Assembly: GCA_910585355.1 (NCBI GenBank)
Contig: CAJUDN010000008.1
Location: forward strand, 33,038 to 56,757
Direction: 5' to 3'
DNA from: an uncultured Lachnospiraceae bacterium
GTDB lineage: Bacteria > Bacillota_A > Clostridia > Lachnospirales > Lachnospiraceae
Length of the DNA stretch: 23,720 nt
The notes beneath the pieces were generated by a model. That model did not search any database, was not told where the DNA came from, and saw only the letters and a list, made by a program, of their open reading frames with translations. The stretch's first letter is position 1. Each line of letters opens with the position of its first letter. The position numbers and the translations under genes are program-made. Shown piece after piece: positions 7,481 through 14,643 of the stretch.

Positions 7481-8878
7481 TTAAAGAATCTCTCCATCTT
7501 CTGAAAAGTTTAAGTCTTTCATGGCGGGCTCGTAAACTCCGTGCTCCGCCGTCTGTATTTTTGCGGCCTTGGGGTCAAGAATGGCGTCCACAAAATCATA
7601 TCCGCTTGATTTTACTATATTTATGGGAATCTGTAAAGCGGCTTCCGCCTGCGTTTTTGTCACATCATCCAGAAAAATCTCCTCTCCGCTTTTAAACATG
7701 GCAGCCGGAAGAAGAAGCCGTTCTCCCAAAGGCTTGTCCTTAAGCTGTGCAATTAAGTCCTGGCCCGTAACAAGCCCGGCTACCGTGATCATTTCGCCGA
7801 AAAAGTCGTTGCGGACAGGATACAGATGCACCTTTCTTCCCGGATATATGGCGTGTATCTTTTCCAAAAGCCGCTTTATATAGGGATAGGGGAGATATCC
7901 TGTCGCTATGGAAAGCTCTTCGGTCTTTTTATCATCCTCTCTTCCATCCAGGGCGTCCATCACTTCCTCGTAAAGAAGCCTTAACATCCCCACGCCGTTT
8001 TCCAGCTGGATATAGCCGTCGTAGCGTTTCTCCTCAGGAAGTCTGCGCTCCGCTAAAATATACCACTCGTCGCTGGCATGAATAAAATGAATCCCGTGTT
8101 CTCTGTAAATTTTTTCCTGCCAGCGCTCAATGGCGTCAATCACCTCACAGGCGTCTTCTTTTGAAAAGGGTTCCAGAGGATACAGCCCGTCCCGAAACTT
8201 AGAGAGCCCCACAGGAACCACAGAAACGCTCTGCATACAGGGAATATAGGCCGTAAGCTTTTCAATGGTAAATTCCAGTTCTTTCCCGTCGTTGACGCCC
8301 TTACACAAAACAATCTGTCCGTTCATTTCTGTTCCAGCCCCATAGAGCCGGTCGATTTTCTTTAATGCGTCTCCGGCAAACCGGTTATTTAACATTTTGC
8401 AGCGAAGCTTGGGATTCATGGTCTGTATAGAGATATTAATGGGCGCCAGATGGAACCGGATAATCCGGTCAATGTCCCTGTCGCTCATATTCGTGAGCGT
8501 AACATAATTTCCCTGTAGAAACGACAGCCTGGAGTCGTCGTCTTTAAAATACAGGGTTTCCCGCATTCCCGGAGGCATCTGGTCAATAAAGCAGAAAATA
8601 CATTTATTTCTGCAGGAACGGTAATCGCTCATGAGACCGTTTTCAAAGGTCAGCCCCAGATCCTCCCCGCCGCTTTCAATTTCAAGCTCCCAGTCCTCTC
8701 CGTTCGCTTTTCTGACCATCATCACAAAGGATTCGCTGTCGGTCATATAATCATAATCAAAAATATCTTCTATTTCTTCTCCGTCTATGGCAAGAAGAAT
8801 GTCGCCCGGCTCCAGTTCCAGCTCTTCGCCGATGGACCCCGGCGCCACTGCCGTAATTTTATGTCCCTTCCTTTTCAC
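7481..8878 (-). CDS. DUF512 family protein with PDZ-like and radical SAM domains
   Basis: Likely iron-sulfur enzyme of unknown reaction. An N-terminal PDZ-like segment (KITAVAPGSIGEELELEPGDILLAI) is followed by a radical-SAM-type CRNKCIFCFIDQMP with the CxxxCxxC cluster at Cys89, Cys93 and Cys96. A TIM-barrel-like region and the C-terminal DUF512 part follow (GYLPYPYIKRLLEKI, then ITVAGLVTGQDLIAQL). GTG at 8878 (465 aa) is chosen because AGGAAAGGG lies 6 nt before it and MKRKGHKITAV fits the PDZ start of relatives. The frame stays open to ATG 9019, but those 47 extra residues come largely from an inverted-repeat element and contain no good ribosome binding site. An ATG at 8941 also lacks one. 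Linked to der, 48 bp downstream. Confidence 0.85.
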   Translation of the reverse strand: MKRKGHKITAVAPGSIGEELELEPGDILLAIDGEEIEDIFDYDYMTDSESFVMMVRKANGEDWELEIESGGEDLGLTFENGLMSDYRSCRNKCIFCFIDQMPPGMRETLYFKDDDSRLSFLQGNYVTLTNMSDRDIDRIIRFHLAPINISIQTMNPKLRCKMLNNRFAGDALKKIDRLYGAGTEMNGQIVLCKGVNDGKELEFTIEKLTAYIPCMQSVSVVPVGLSKFRDGLYPLEPFSKEDACEVIDAIERWQEKIYREHGIHFIHASDEWYILAERRLPEEKRYDGYIQLENGVGMLRLLYEEVMDALDGREDDKKTEELSIATGYLPYPYIKRLLEKIHAIYPGRKVHLYPVRNDFFGEMITVAGLVTGQDLIAQLKDKPLGERLLLPAAMFKSGEEIFLDDVTKTQAEAALQIPINIVKSSGYDFVDAILDPKAAKIQTAEHGVYEPAMKDLNFSEDGEIL

Positions 8879-8943
8879 ATTGATCCCTTTCCTGTCCTCT
8901 GGCTTCGCGTCGTGCCATATGCCTGCCCGCCACAGTTTCATAC

Positions 8944-8968
8944 GGTCTGCGCGGTTCACGCACAGACC
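8944..8968 (-). other. Stable hairpin in the DUF512 leader
   Basis: On the minus strand GGTCTGTGCG / CGCGCAGACC form a 10-bp stem (one G-U pair) with the 5-nt loop TGAAC. It directly follows the inverted-repeat element and lies about 50 nt before the ribosome binding site of the DUF512 gene. There is no U-tract, so it is probably not a terminator. Confidence 0.45.
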
Positions 8969-9132
8969 TAGCGTACTGACACATTTACATTTCGCCAACT
9001 GACTTGCCTGAATTTCCATCTGCTGCGTTGTTGTCGGTCAACGATGCCACCGCATCGCCTCCCTCCTCCGCCTTGCAGACTGAAAATTCATTCTGCGTCA
9101 TTTGACTGAAAGTAAATGTGTCAGTACACTAG
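8968..9132. repeat. 165-bp inverted-repeat element (element B)
   Basis: Terminal inverted repeats of 36 bp (8968-9003 and 9097-9132) contain a perfect 16-bp core, GTACTGACACATTTAC against GTAAATGTGTCAGTAC, and end in CTAG on both sides. The interior holds two related direct motifs (CTGAATTTCCATCTGCTGCG and CTGAAAATTCATTCTGCG). The 13-mer TGAAAATTCATTC followed by CGTCAT recurs in the element at 2588-2752. No convincing protein is encoded. The element occupies much of the 412-bp gap 8879-9290 and lies just downstream of the predicted DUF512 transcription start. MITE-like or dispersed-repeat status is inference. Confidence 0.7.
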
Positions 9133-9145
9133 CTTGACAGTTATC

Positions 9146-9174
9146 ATAATACCAATGTTCTCCTGATTTGTAAA
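9146..9174 (-). promoter_or_regulatory. Sigma-A-like promoter of the DUF512-der operon
   Basis: On the minus strand TTTACA (9174-9169) and TATTAT (9151-9146) are separated by 17 bp. Transcription would begin near 9139, about 7 nt before the inverted-repeat element, leaving a leader of about 260 nt before the GTG at 8878. Confidence 0.65.
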
Positions 9175-9212
9175 GAAATGATATTCTTTTTCCTGAAATC
9201 CTGGTCCCGCTA

Positions 9213-9242
9213 TTGACGAAAAACACCGAATAATGGTATAAA
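9213..9242 (+). promoter_or_regulatory. Sigma-A-like promoter of prs
   Basis: TTGACG (9213-9218) and TATAAA (9237-9242) are 18 bp apart, about 48 bp before the prs start. It is divergent from the DUF512 promoter, with the two -35 boxes about 39 bp apart. Confidence 0.65.
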
Positions 9243-9290
9243 CAATACGAAAGAATCGAATACTGTATAGATAGCGGAGGAGTCTTTGAC

Positions 9291-10499
9291 ATGTCAAATC
9301 AGTACGTTTTCAACGACCGGCTTCCCATTGCGCCTTTAAAAATCGCTGCTCTGGAAAGCTGCCATGACCTTGCGAAAAAGGTCAACGACCATATTGTAAA
9401 CTTCCGTCGCAATGACGCAGAGGAACTAAAGCGCAGGCAGCAGAATCTTCAGTACCGGGGTTACGATGTGGATTCTTACCTTTTGGACTGCGCCTGTCCA
9501 CGTTTTGGGAGCGGGGAAGCCAAGGGCGTAGTGAGAGAATCCGTGCGCGGCACCGATATTTTTGCCATGGTAGATGTAACCAATCATTCTCTGACCTACA
9601 AAATGTCCGGATATATCAACCACATGTCTCCGGACGACCATTATCAAGATTTGAAGCGTATTATCGGCGCCTGTGCTTCCACGGCCCACAGAATCAACGT
9701 CATTATGCCGTTTCTCTATGAGAGCCGCCAGCATAAGAGAACCAACCGGGAGTCCTTAGACTGCGCCATGGCCTTAGAAGAGCTGGTTTCCATGGGTGTT
9801 TCCAATATCATCACCTTCGATGCCCATGACCCCCGGGTGCAGAATGCCATTCCTCTATCCGGACTGGACAACTTTATGCCCACCTACCAGTTCGTGAAAG
9901 CGCTTTTTAAGCATGACAAAACCTTAAAAATTGACAAGGACCATTTAATGGTAATCAGCCCCGACGAGGGAGCCATGAACCGGGCCGTATATCTGGCCAA
10001 CAATCTGGGCGTGGATATGGGTATGTTCTATAAGAGACGCGATTATTCCAAGATCATCAACGGCAGAAACCCCATTGTGGCCCATGAGTTTCTGGGAAGT
10101 TCCGTGGAGGGTAAAACAGTTCTGATCATCGACGATATGATCGCATCCGGAGAAAGTATGCTGGATACTGCCAAAGAATTAAAGGACAGAAAGGCCGCCA
10201 AGGTAGCCGTATGCTGTACCTTCGGACTTTTCACAAACGGCTTTGAGAAATTTGACGAATTCTATGACAAGGGCTATATCGACAGCGTCGTAACCACCAA
10301 CTTAAACTACCGCTCTCCGGAGCTGTTCCAAAAAGACTGGTATGTGGAGGCGGATATGAGCAAATATATTGCCGCTATCATCAACTCCCTAAACCATGAC
10401 GCTTCCATCGGAAATGTCTTATCGCCCACAGAAAAGATTCAGAAGCTGATTAAAAAATACAACGCCGGCGGATATGATTATTATCAGAAGCTTGGCTGA
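9291..10499 (+). CDS. prs: Ribose-phosphate pyrophosphokinase (long clostridial form)
   Basis: Makes PRPP from ribose-5-phosphate and ATP in the cytosol, for purine, pyrimidine, histidine, tryptophan and NAD synthesis. The protein has 402 aa, against about 315 in classical PrsA. The long form has extra N-terminal sequence and a C-terminal tail (IQKLIKKYNAGGYDYYQKLG). Signature regions: SRQHKRTNRES (145-155), corresponding to the family's RQDRK-type loop; FDAHDPRVQNAIP (176-188), equivalent to the DLHxxQxQGFF segment; SPDEGAMNRA (223-232); and the PRPP loop VLIIDDMIASGESM (277-290). ATG at 9291 follows GGAGGAG by 8 nt. It is preceded by its own promoter and appears monocistronic, with hairpins downstream. 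Confidence 0.93.
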   Translation: MSNQYVFNDRLPIAPLKIAALESCHDLAKKVNDHIVNFRRNDAEELKRRQQNLQYRGYDVDSYLLDCACPRFGSGEAKGVVRESVRGTDIFAMVDVTNHSLTYKMSGYINHMSPDDHYQDLKRIIGACASTAHRINVIMPFLYESRQHKRTNRESLDCAMALEELVSMGVSNIITFDAHDPRVQNAIPLSGLDNFMPTYQFVKALFKHDKTLKIDKDHLMVISPDEGAMNRAVYLANNLGVDMGMFYKRRDYSKIINGRNPIVAHEFLGSSVEGKTVLIIDDMIASGESMLDTAKELKDRKAAKVAVCCTFGLFTNGFEKFDEFYDKGYIDSVVTTNLNYRSPELFQKDWYVEADMSKYIAAIINSLNHDASIGNVLSPTEKIQKLIKKYNAGGYDYYQKLG

Positions 10500-10523
10500 T
10501 TTTATTTCGCGCTTCGCGTACGC

Positions 10524-10590
10524 AACCGGGTCTGTCCGGTTCATAAAACATAAAGCCCGCACAAAACCAGATATTGGGAGTAGTGCGGGC
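10524..10590 (+). terminator. Possible termination region after prs (two hairpins)
   Basis: AACCGG/CCGGTT (10524-10529 with 10536-10541) is followed by GCCCGCAC/GTGCGGGC (10555-10562 with 10583-10590), an 8-bp perfect stem with a 20-nt loop. Neither has a strong U-tract on the plus strand; the second is followed by CTTTATGTTTTATG when read on the minus strand. Termination of prs here is plausible but unproven. No clear promoter for the next gene is seen in 10500-10659. Confidence 0.4.
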
Positions 10591-10659
10591 AAATGTATTT
10601 AAGTAACAAAACTGCCATGTATGGAACGCTATATGATTTTATAAAAAGGAGAAATTAAA

Positions 10660-11592
10660 ATGAAAAAGAATATTATTTACATAATTCCTTTCCTGTTTCT
10701 CATCGCCTGTGCGGCGAATCTCCCCAAAAATCAGACGGACTGGGTCCCTGACATGGAAGAACTTGCTGCGTTTTCGAATTCCCATTCCAAACAGGAGTAT
10801 GTGGAAGAGCTGCTCAGAATTAAAAATATGATAGATGCCACGGCCTACGGGGAAATTTGCGGAATCTATGAGGACAGCTTAAACGAATGGGTAACAACGC
10901 AGGAGGAGCTGAAAATTGACCGCGCTGACATTTCTTTCTCCCGGGATGCGCTGTTAATGGATGAGCAAAGCGGCAAACGGCTGTACAATAATTTTTTCGT
11001 AGAGGTGGACATCTATCTGGAAAAAGAGGAAGAGCTTTTAATGAGTGATGAGATGGACAGACTTTTTTACCAGGTACAGGACGCTTTAAACAAAACCCCG
11101 TATGTAAGGTTCACAATGAATACCTTAACGGTTTCCTGCCACGGAAGCTATTCCGGGATCCGTGATTTAACTGATTTTAGAACCGCCTCCTATGCAGTTT
11201 CCAGTCTCAAATTTCAGCCTGTGCTTGATGAAGAAGAATCTGAGATGCAGACGCAGATATATGAGTATTTGCAGGAATTTAATCGTGAAGTATTTGAGGA
11301 TGCCCGGTATGGCGGCTCTAATGTAACACTGAAACGTTTTGGTATTGAGGAAGAATCTCAGCGGCTATATATGGAGATTCCTATCTATTCGGCCCCCTTT
11401 GACATGGACGAAGAAAGTTTAAAAAAAGAGCTGGATATCCGGAGCGATGAATTATATCAATTAGTCGCCAAAAATGGCAAGTTTGTAAACTATTTAAAAG
11501 AAAAAGATGTCGCAACTGTGACGATTGCCCTGTATGTTCCCTGGGACAGGGATGCAGAGGAATCCTACAGCGTTTACGATTATAATTTGTAA
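10660..11592 (+). CDS. Putative lipoprotein of unknown function
   Basis: A 310-aa protein I do not recognise. It starts with a short basic and hydrophobic signal peptide ending in the lipobox LIAC, with the lipid-modified cysteine at residue 17, so it should be anchored on the outer face of the cytoplasmic membrane. The mature part is acidic (many Glu and Asp), with no obvious membrane segment or catalytic motif. Two regions look alike in layout: YNNFFVEVDIYLEKEEELLMSDEMDRLFYQ (about 108-137) and QRLYMEIPIYSAPFDMDEESLKKELD (about 234-259). Both are strand-rich and followed by a helix, suggesting a possible internal duplication of a small domain. ATG follows AAGGAG by 8-9 nt. It stands alone between prs and fic. 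Confidence 0.75.
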   Translation: MKKNIIYIIPFLFLIACAANLPKNQTDWVPDMEELAAFSNSHSKQEYVEELLRIKNMIDATAYGEICGIYEDSLNEWVTTQEELKIDRADISFSRDALLMDEQSGKRLYNNFFVEVDIYLEKEEELLMSDEMDRLFYQVQDALNKTPYVRFTMNTLTVSCHGSYSGIRDLTDFRTASYAVSSLKFQPVLDEEESEMQTQIYEYLQEFNREVFEDARYGGSNVTLKRFGIEEESQRLYMEIPIYSAPFDMDEESLKKELDIRSDELYQLVAKNGKFVNYLKEKDVATVTIALYVPWDRDAEESYSVYDYNL

Positions 11593-11595
11593 AAG

Positions 11596-11614
11596 TATCA
11601 CCTGAACTGTTATC
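11596..11614. repeat. Left imperfect direct repeat flanking the fic module
   Basis: TATCACCTGAACTGTTATC begins 4 nt after the lipoprotein stop codon and resembles TACCACTGAAACTGTTACC at 12381-12399 (14 of 19 without gaps, better with one shifted base). Together they bracket the fic gene and its promoter. Confidence 0.45.
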
Positions 11615-11644
11615 GCAAAAAGTTACTAATCACGAGAAGGGGCA

Positions 11645-11673
11645 TCTTCTTGCCCGCGTACCACGGACAAGAA
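11645..11673 (+). other. Hairpin in the lipoprotein-fic gap
   Basis: CTTCTTG and CAAGAAG form a 7-bp stem that can continue inward with CCG/CGG. It lies about 55 nt after the lipoprotein gene and before the fic promoter. It may end or slow lipoprotein transcripts, although no U-tract follows. Confidence 0.3.
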
Positions 11674-11697
11674 GCATCGGGCGTTCACCCCGGACAA

Positions 11698-11726
11698 TTG
11701 ACGAAACGCTGCTATTTCGGTATAAT
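11698..11726 (+). promoter_or_regulatory. Strong sigma-A-like promoter of fic
   Basis: TTGACG (11698-11703) and a perfect TATAAT (11721-11726) are separated by 17 bp, with the fic ATG about 38 bp downstream. Confidence 0.75.
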
Positions 11727-11764
11727 ATCAGCAACAGGAAACACGCTCAGGAGGAACATACGGC

Positions 11765-12379
11765 ATGGCGTTAGAAAATAAGTCAGGTATTGCCGACTCC
11801 GCAAAACTTGCCAGAGAGGAAGAGCGGATCAGCAAGGCAAGGGCACTGGAACTGTTTGAAAAGGGGCTGCTGGATACTTTTGAAGTCGGGACATTTCAAG
11901 GGCTTGCACAAATCCACAAGTATCTGTTTCACGAGATATACGATTTTGCGGGGCAGATCCGCACCGTAAATATCGCAAGGGGGAGCTTTCGTTTTGCCCC
12001 TGTCCTTTATCTGCAAGCGGCATTGGAGTATATTGGGCAGATGCCGCAATCCACTTTTGACGAAATCATTGAGAAGTACGTAGAAATGAATGTGGCGCAT
12101 CCGTTCCGGGAGGGCAACAGCAGAAGCACCCGGTTTTGGCTGGACGCTATTCTGAAAAGGGAACTCCGGCAGGTTATCGACTGGAGCCAGGTAGACAAAG
12201 TGGATTATCTTCCGGCGATGGAGCGCAGTCCTGCTCGGGATTTGGAGCTCAAAACACTTTTGAAAGCGGCCCTGACCGACAGGATCCATGATCGGGAGGT
12301 TTATATGAAGGGCGTGGATGCCAGTTACTACTACGAAGGCTACGATGTTTACAGGACGGCGGATATAAGCGGTGAGTAA
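11765..12379 (+). CDS. Fic family protein, class III (self-inhibited AMP-transferase)
   Basis: Fic enzymes attach AMP from ATP to hydroxyl groups of target proteins. The protein has 204 aa, close to the single-domain Neisseria NmFic (191 aa). The active-site motif is HPFREGNSRSTR (112-123): catalytic His112, Glu116 and both arginines are present, but the usual Gly of HPFxxGNGR is Ser119. The flap region RTVNIARGSFRFAP (66-79) is present. The C terminus carries SYYYEG (187-192), matching the inhibitory (S/T)xxxE(G/N) helix; its C-terminal position defines class III, where oligomer state controls inhibition. This explains the absence of a separate antitoxin gene. ATG follows AGGAGG by 10 nt. 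Own strong promoter, flanked by direct repeats, convergent with the next gene at 15 bp. Target unknown. Confidence 0.9.
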   Translation: MALENKSGIADSAKLAREEERISKARALELFEKGLLDTFEVGTFQGLAQIHKYLFHEIYDFAGQIRTVNIARGSFRFAPVLYLQAALEYIGQMPQSTFDEIIEKYVEMNVAHPFREGNSRSTRFWLDAILKRELRQVIDWSQVDKVDYLPAMERSPARDLELKTLLKAALTDRIHDREVYMKGVDASYYYEGYDVYRTADISGE

Positions 12380-12380
12380 A

Positions 12381-12399
12381 TACCACTGAAACTGTTACC
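12381..12399. repeat. Right imperfect direct repeat flanking the fic module
   Basis: TACCACTGAAACTGTTACC starts 2 nt after the fic stop codon and includes the stop codon of the convergent flavodoxin-fold gene. It is the partner of 11596-11614. Confidence 0.45.
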
Positions 12400-13042
12400 A
12401 GATTTTTTCATCAAGCGGTGTACGGCATCCCCACGATGCCGCCTCTTTCTGAAACATCTTTTTCGCAAAAGTTCTGAATACGAACCGCATAATGAAACGC
12501 ATAGGCAGCGGCAAATATTCCGGGCCGGTAAATTTTCTTGCTTCTTCACGGAAGAATCCGTCTCCCTCCGCAAACAGCTCCCCCATCTCCTGATAGGGTT
12601 TTGTGATCTGTCCCTGCTTCTCTTCATTTAATAAACGGATTCCAAAATTATCTCCTTTCACCAGACAGCCGCCATAACGAACACCCAGATATCCCGGCAG
12701 CTTCGTCAAAAATTCCTCACCGCATCGAAGCTGACATCCCTCTGCAAAACCGCTCTGCAGAAGGAACGAAATTCTTGTATGATCATTCTTTTTCGGCAGA
12801 GTTTCCAGAAACTCCAAAAGAAGTCCGGGGACACATTCCACATACAATGGAAGCGCAATCAGTATTTCCTCATTCTTTATATAAGCGTCCCGGATTATCT
12901 CCCATGATTTACGATTGGAAACAGCGTATATTTCGAAGGAAGCTCCTTTTTCTGACAAGCCCTTTGCAAAGGAAGCAATGATTTTCTCCGTGTTGCTGTA
13001 TTGCTGTACCCGTGGACTTCCATTGATGATTACAACATGCAT
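12395..13042 (-). CDS. NAD(P)H-dependent FMN reductase-like flavodoxin-fold protein
   Basis: Flavodoxin-like fold protein of 215 aa, probably an FMN-binding oxidoreductase or quinone/nitro reductase in the cytoplasm. The start MHVVIINGSPR gives the first beta strand and the GSPR-type phosphate-binding loop of the NADPH-dependent FMN reductase family, with EEILIALPLYVECVPGLLLEFLE as the second flavin-contacting region. The C-terminal part (about 145-215) is basic and hydrophobic (LPLPMRFIMRFVFRTFAKKMFQKEA) and may touch the membrane or a partner. ATG at 13042 follows AAAGGTGG by 7 nt. It overlaps the upstream flavodoxin-fold gene by 13 bp, so the two are translationally coupled and may act together. 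It is convergent with fic. Confidence 0.75.
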   Translation of the reverse strand: MHVVIINGSPRVQQYSNTEKIIASFAKGLSEKGASFEIYAVSNRKSWEIIRDAYIKNEEILIALPLYVECVPGLLLEFLETLPKKNDHTRISFLLQSGFAEGCQLRCGEEFLTKLPGYLGVRYGGCLVKGDNFGIRLLNEEKQGQITKPYQEMGELFAEGDGFFREEARKFTGPEYLPLPMRFIMRFVFRTFAKKMFQKEAASWGCRTPLDEKIW

Positions 13043-13542
13043 GAAACTGCCACCTTTCTGTTTTCAGCAGGAAAAACTCCCAGAGAACTGCTTCCAAAAT
13101 TAAGCGCCATGCGCCCGCACCACCGTTCCAGATAAGCCTGGTCGCCATCTCCGGTATAAATAATCCCAAAATCCGGCTGATGGTCATAGCGCATCACATG
13201 ACGCATCTGCCCGTCCTTGATTTTCAGATACATCGTGACAAGAGGCATCACCCTGTCTACGATGTTTTTCGTCTGATAGGAGACAAATCCAAAGTATGTA
13301 TCCGAAATCAGCCAAACCTGACCGGCTTTACTCATTTTTTTCAGAACTGGCTCATAATCGTCCTTAATGGCACATCTTCCCGGCGTTTTCAGCCAGCAAT
13401 AATTACAGCCGGCGCAAGGAGAAATGTGCATCCCGGTGGTATCAATTAGTTCAAATTCGGCTGGATTTTTGCCGCTGTGAAGCAGTTCTTCGGCAAATTG
13501 CGTTCCTATATGCTCTCTTGTCGTATCAATCATCAAAACCAT
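13030..13542 (-). CDS. Flavodoxin family / FMN reductase-like protein with Cys cluster
   Basis: A 170-aa flavodoxin-fold protein. It has the layout of iron-sulfur-flavoprotein/FMN reductases (beta strand, loop, then ISPCAGCNYCWLKTPGRCAIKDDY). Cys43, Cys46, Cys49 and Cys57 form the CxxCxxCx7C motif that in that family binds an iron-sulfur cluster. The N terminus MVLMIDTTREHIGTQFAEELL aligns with the usual MKILVINGSPRKNGNT-type start, but the GSPR flavin-phosphate loop is not conserved. Residues WLISDTYFGFVSYQTKNIVDR match the second flavin loop. ATG at 13542 follows GGGAGGAG by 7 nt. Overlaps the next flavodoxin-fold gene by 13 bp; probable redox pair with unknown substrate. Confidence 0.7.
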   Translation of the reverse strand: MVLMIDTTREHIGTQFAEELLHSGKNPAEFELIDTTGMHISPCAGCNYCWLKTPGRCAIKDDYEPVLKKMSKAGQVWLISDTYFGFVSYQTKNIVDRVMPLVTMYLKIKDGQMRHVMRYDHQPDFGIIYTGDGDQAYLERWCGRMALNFGSSSLGVFPAENRKVAVSCML

Positions 13543-13596
13543 TATATCTCTCCTCCCGCGGAAAGTTATTGTTCCTTATTTCTTAATAATGGCCGT

Positions 13597-13992
13597 TTAT
13601 CCGTGTTTTCCATCCCGATAATACCGGAAACATATCACCGCCCAAAGCGCAGGAATGGCAGCGTACCCTGCGCTTCTCTGTCCATGGTTTATAAAAACGT
13701 AACTGCCGCCGGCAAATGTTAAAAATAAAAAAATGATCCCCGAAATCAATGCAAGCTTCTTTATCGGCCTGACCTTCTCCATAAAAAGGACTTTAATTAT
13801 AGTACAAATCGTTAATACTGCAACTGTAATTAAGCCATATACGAAAATGCCAGTATACCAGGGAGCCGATTGCATCGCATATAATTGTGGGTATTTCTTA
13901 AAATGCAGGTATTCATACATGCTATATCCAGTAAATACGCCTATGGAACTTCCCATTGCAATATTGAGTATTTGTTTCAACTTCTCTGGCAC
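13597..13992 (-). CDS. Small membrane protein of unknown function
   Basis: 131 aa, not recognised. Four hydrophobic stretches are visible: ILNIAMGSSIGVFTGYSMY (about 8-26), WYTGIFVYGLITVAVLTICTII (45-66), LALISGIIFLFLTFAGGSYVF (79-99) and AGYAAIPALWAVICF (107-121). Short basic loops between them indicate an integral membrane protein. The start is GTG at 13992, which has GAGGAGG exactly 7 nt upstream; an ATG five bases earlier is out of frame and too close to the site. It lies 54 bp before the flavodoxin pair on the same strand and may belong to that operon. No transport or enzymatic motif is seen. Confidence 0.65.
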   Translation of the reverse strand: MPEKLKQILNIAMGSSIGVFTGYSMYEYLHFKKYPQLYAMQSAPWYTGIFVYGLITVAVLTICTIIKVLFMEKVRPIKKLALISGIIFLFLTFAGGSYVFINHGQRSAGYAAIPALWAVICFRYYRDGKHG

Positions 13993-14060
13993 TTCATTCC
14001 CTCCTCAAAAACCAGCCGCTTCATTCACTGACATATACAATATTCCAAAATACCGCCATA

Positions 14061-14531
14061 CTATGTTTCAGCCTTTCTCCAGAACAGGCCCTCTGAAAAT
14101 GCTATCTGTTCAAGTAAACGCTGTGCTTTTTCTGGCGGATGATACACCGATAAATTTAAGCAGCCCCGGTCAAATATCAAAAGCATATTTTCCTCAGGGA
14201 ATACACAATCCAGTGTCCCCGAATGATTTGCCATAATTTCTGCAACCGTGTTTTCTATCCATTCTGGTTTTGGTTTATCGACCCACCCATTCCAGAAAAC
14301 CAAAATATGATAGTAGCACATCAGCTTTAAAATAACGCAGACTAATTTGTCTTTTATCATATGATATTTTTGGCTGTTCAGCAAGTAATATTCCACATCA
14401 AAAAATTGTCCGTTTGAATCCTTAGAAACCGTTTCCGGAAGGAAATCAATTATGTAGCAATCCTTTTCCAATAGCTCATCTATAGTAGCAATTCGGCCTT
14501 GCATCTTCTTGTCCGCTGTATTATTTTCCAT
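14061..14531 (-). CDS. Conserved-looking hypothetical protein
   Basis: 156 aa, not recognised. The sequence is soluble and mixed alpha/beta: an N-terminal segment (RIATIDELLEKDCYIIDFLPETV), a helix-rich middle (DKLVCVILKLMCYYHILVFWNGW) and a C-terminal region (LLIFDRGCLNLSVYHPPEKAQRLLEQIAFSEGLFWRKAE). The frame is open to 14621, but ATG 14531 is preferred because CGGAGTAGC places GGAG 7 nt before it. The upstream extension would start inside the terminator hairpin of the next gene. It lies 68 bp before the membrane-protein gene on the same strand. No signal peptide, membrane span or catalytic motif is evident. Confidence 0.6.
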   Translation of the reverse strand: MENNTADKKMQGRIATIDELLEKDCYIIDFLPETVSKDSNGQFFDVEYYLLNSQKYHMIKDKLVCVILKLMCYYHILVFWNGWVDKPKPEWIENTVAEIMANHSGTLDCVFPEENMLLIFDRGCLNLSVYHPPEKAQRLLEQIAFSEGLFWRKAET

Positions 14532-14601
14532 AAAGCTACTCCGTAAATTTTTAACTTGTCTATATTTTATGCCAATCATACTATAAGTATAAAGCAACCA
14601 G

Positions 14602-14638
14602 CCCCACGCCTTCCATTTCAAAAACAGAAAGCGTGGGG
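14602..14638 (-). terminator. Terminator-like hairpin after the coiled-coil gene
   Basis: A perfect CCCCACGC/GCGTGGGG stem (14602-14609 with 14631-14638) starts 5 nt after the stop codon of the coiled-coil gene. The tail on that strand is only moderately T-rich (CTGGTTGCTTTATACTT). On the other strand it is followed by ACTTTTTAA, so it may work better for plus-strand transcripts or in both directions. Confidence 0.55.
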
Positions 14639-14643
14639 ACTTT

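Noticed and set aside
8879..9019. N-terminal extension of the DUF512 protein to the ATG at 9019
   Set aside because: The extra residues are encoded by the inverted-repeat element and hairpin, without a ribosome binding site; the GTG at 8878 has one and matches the PDZ start.
11593..11764. A small antitoxin gene before fic, as in VbhA/VbhT pairs
   Set aside because: No small frame with an inhibitory motif is present; the inhibitory SYYYEG is found in the C terminus of the Fic protein itself.
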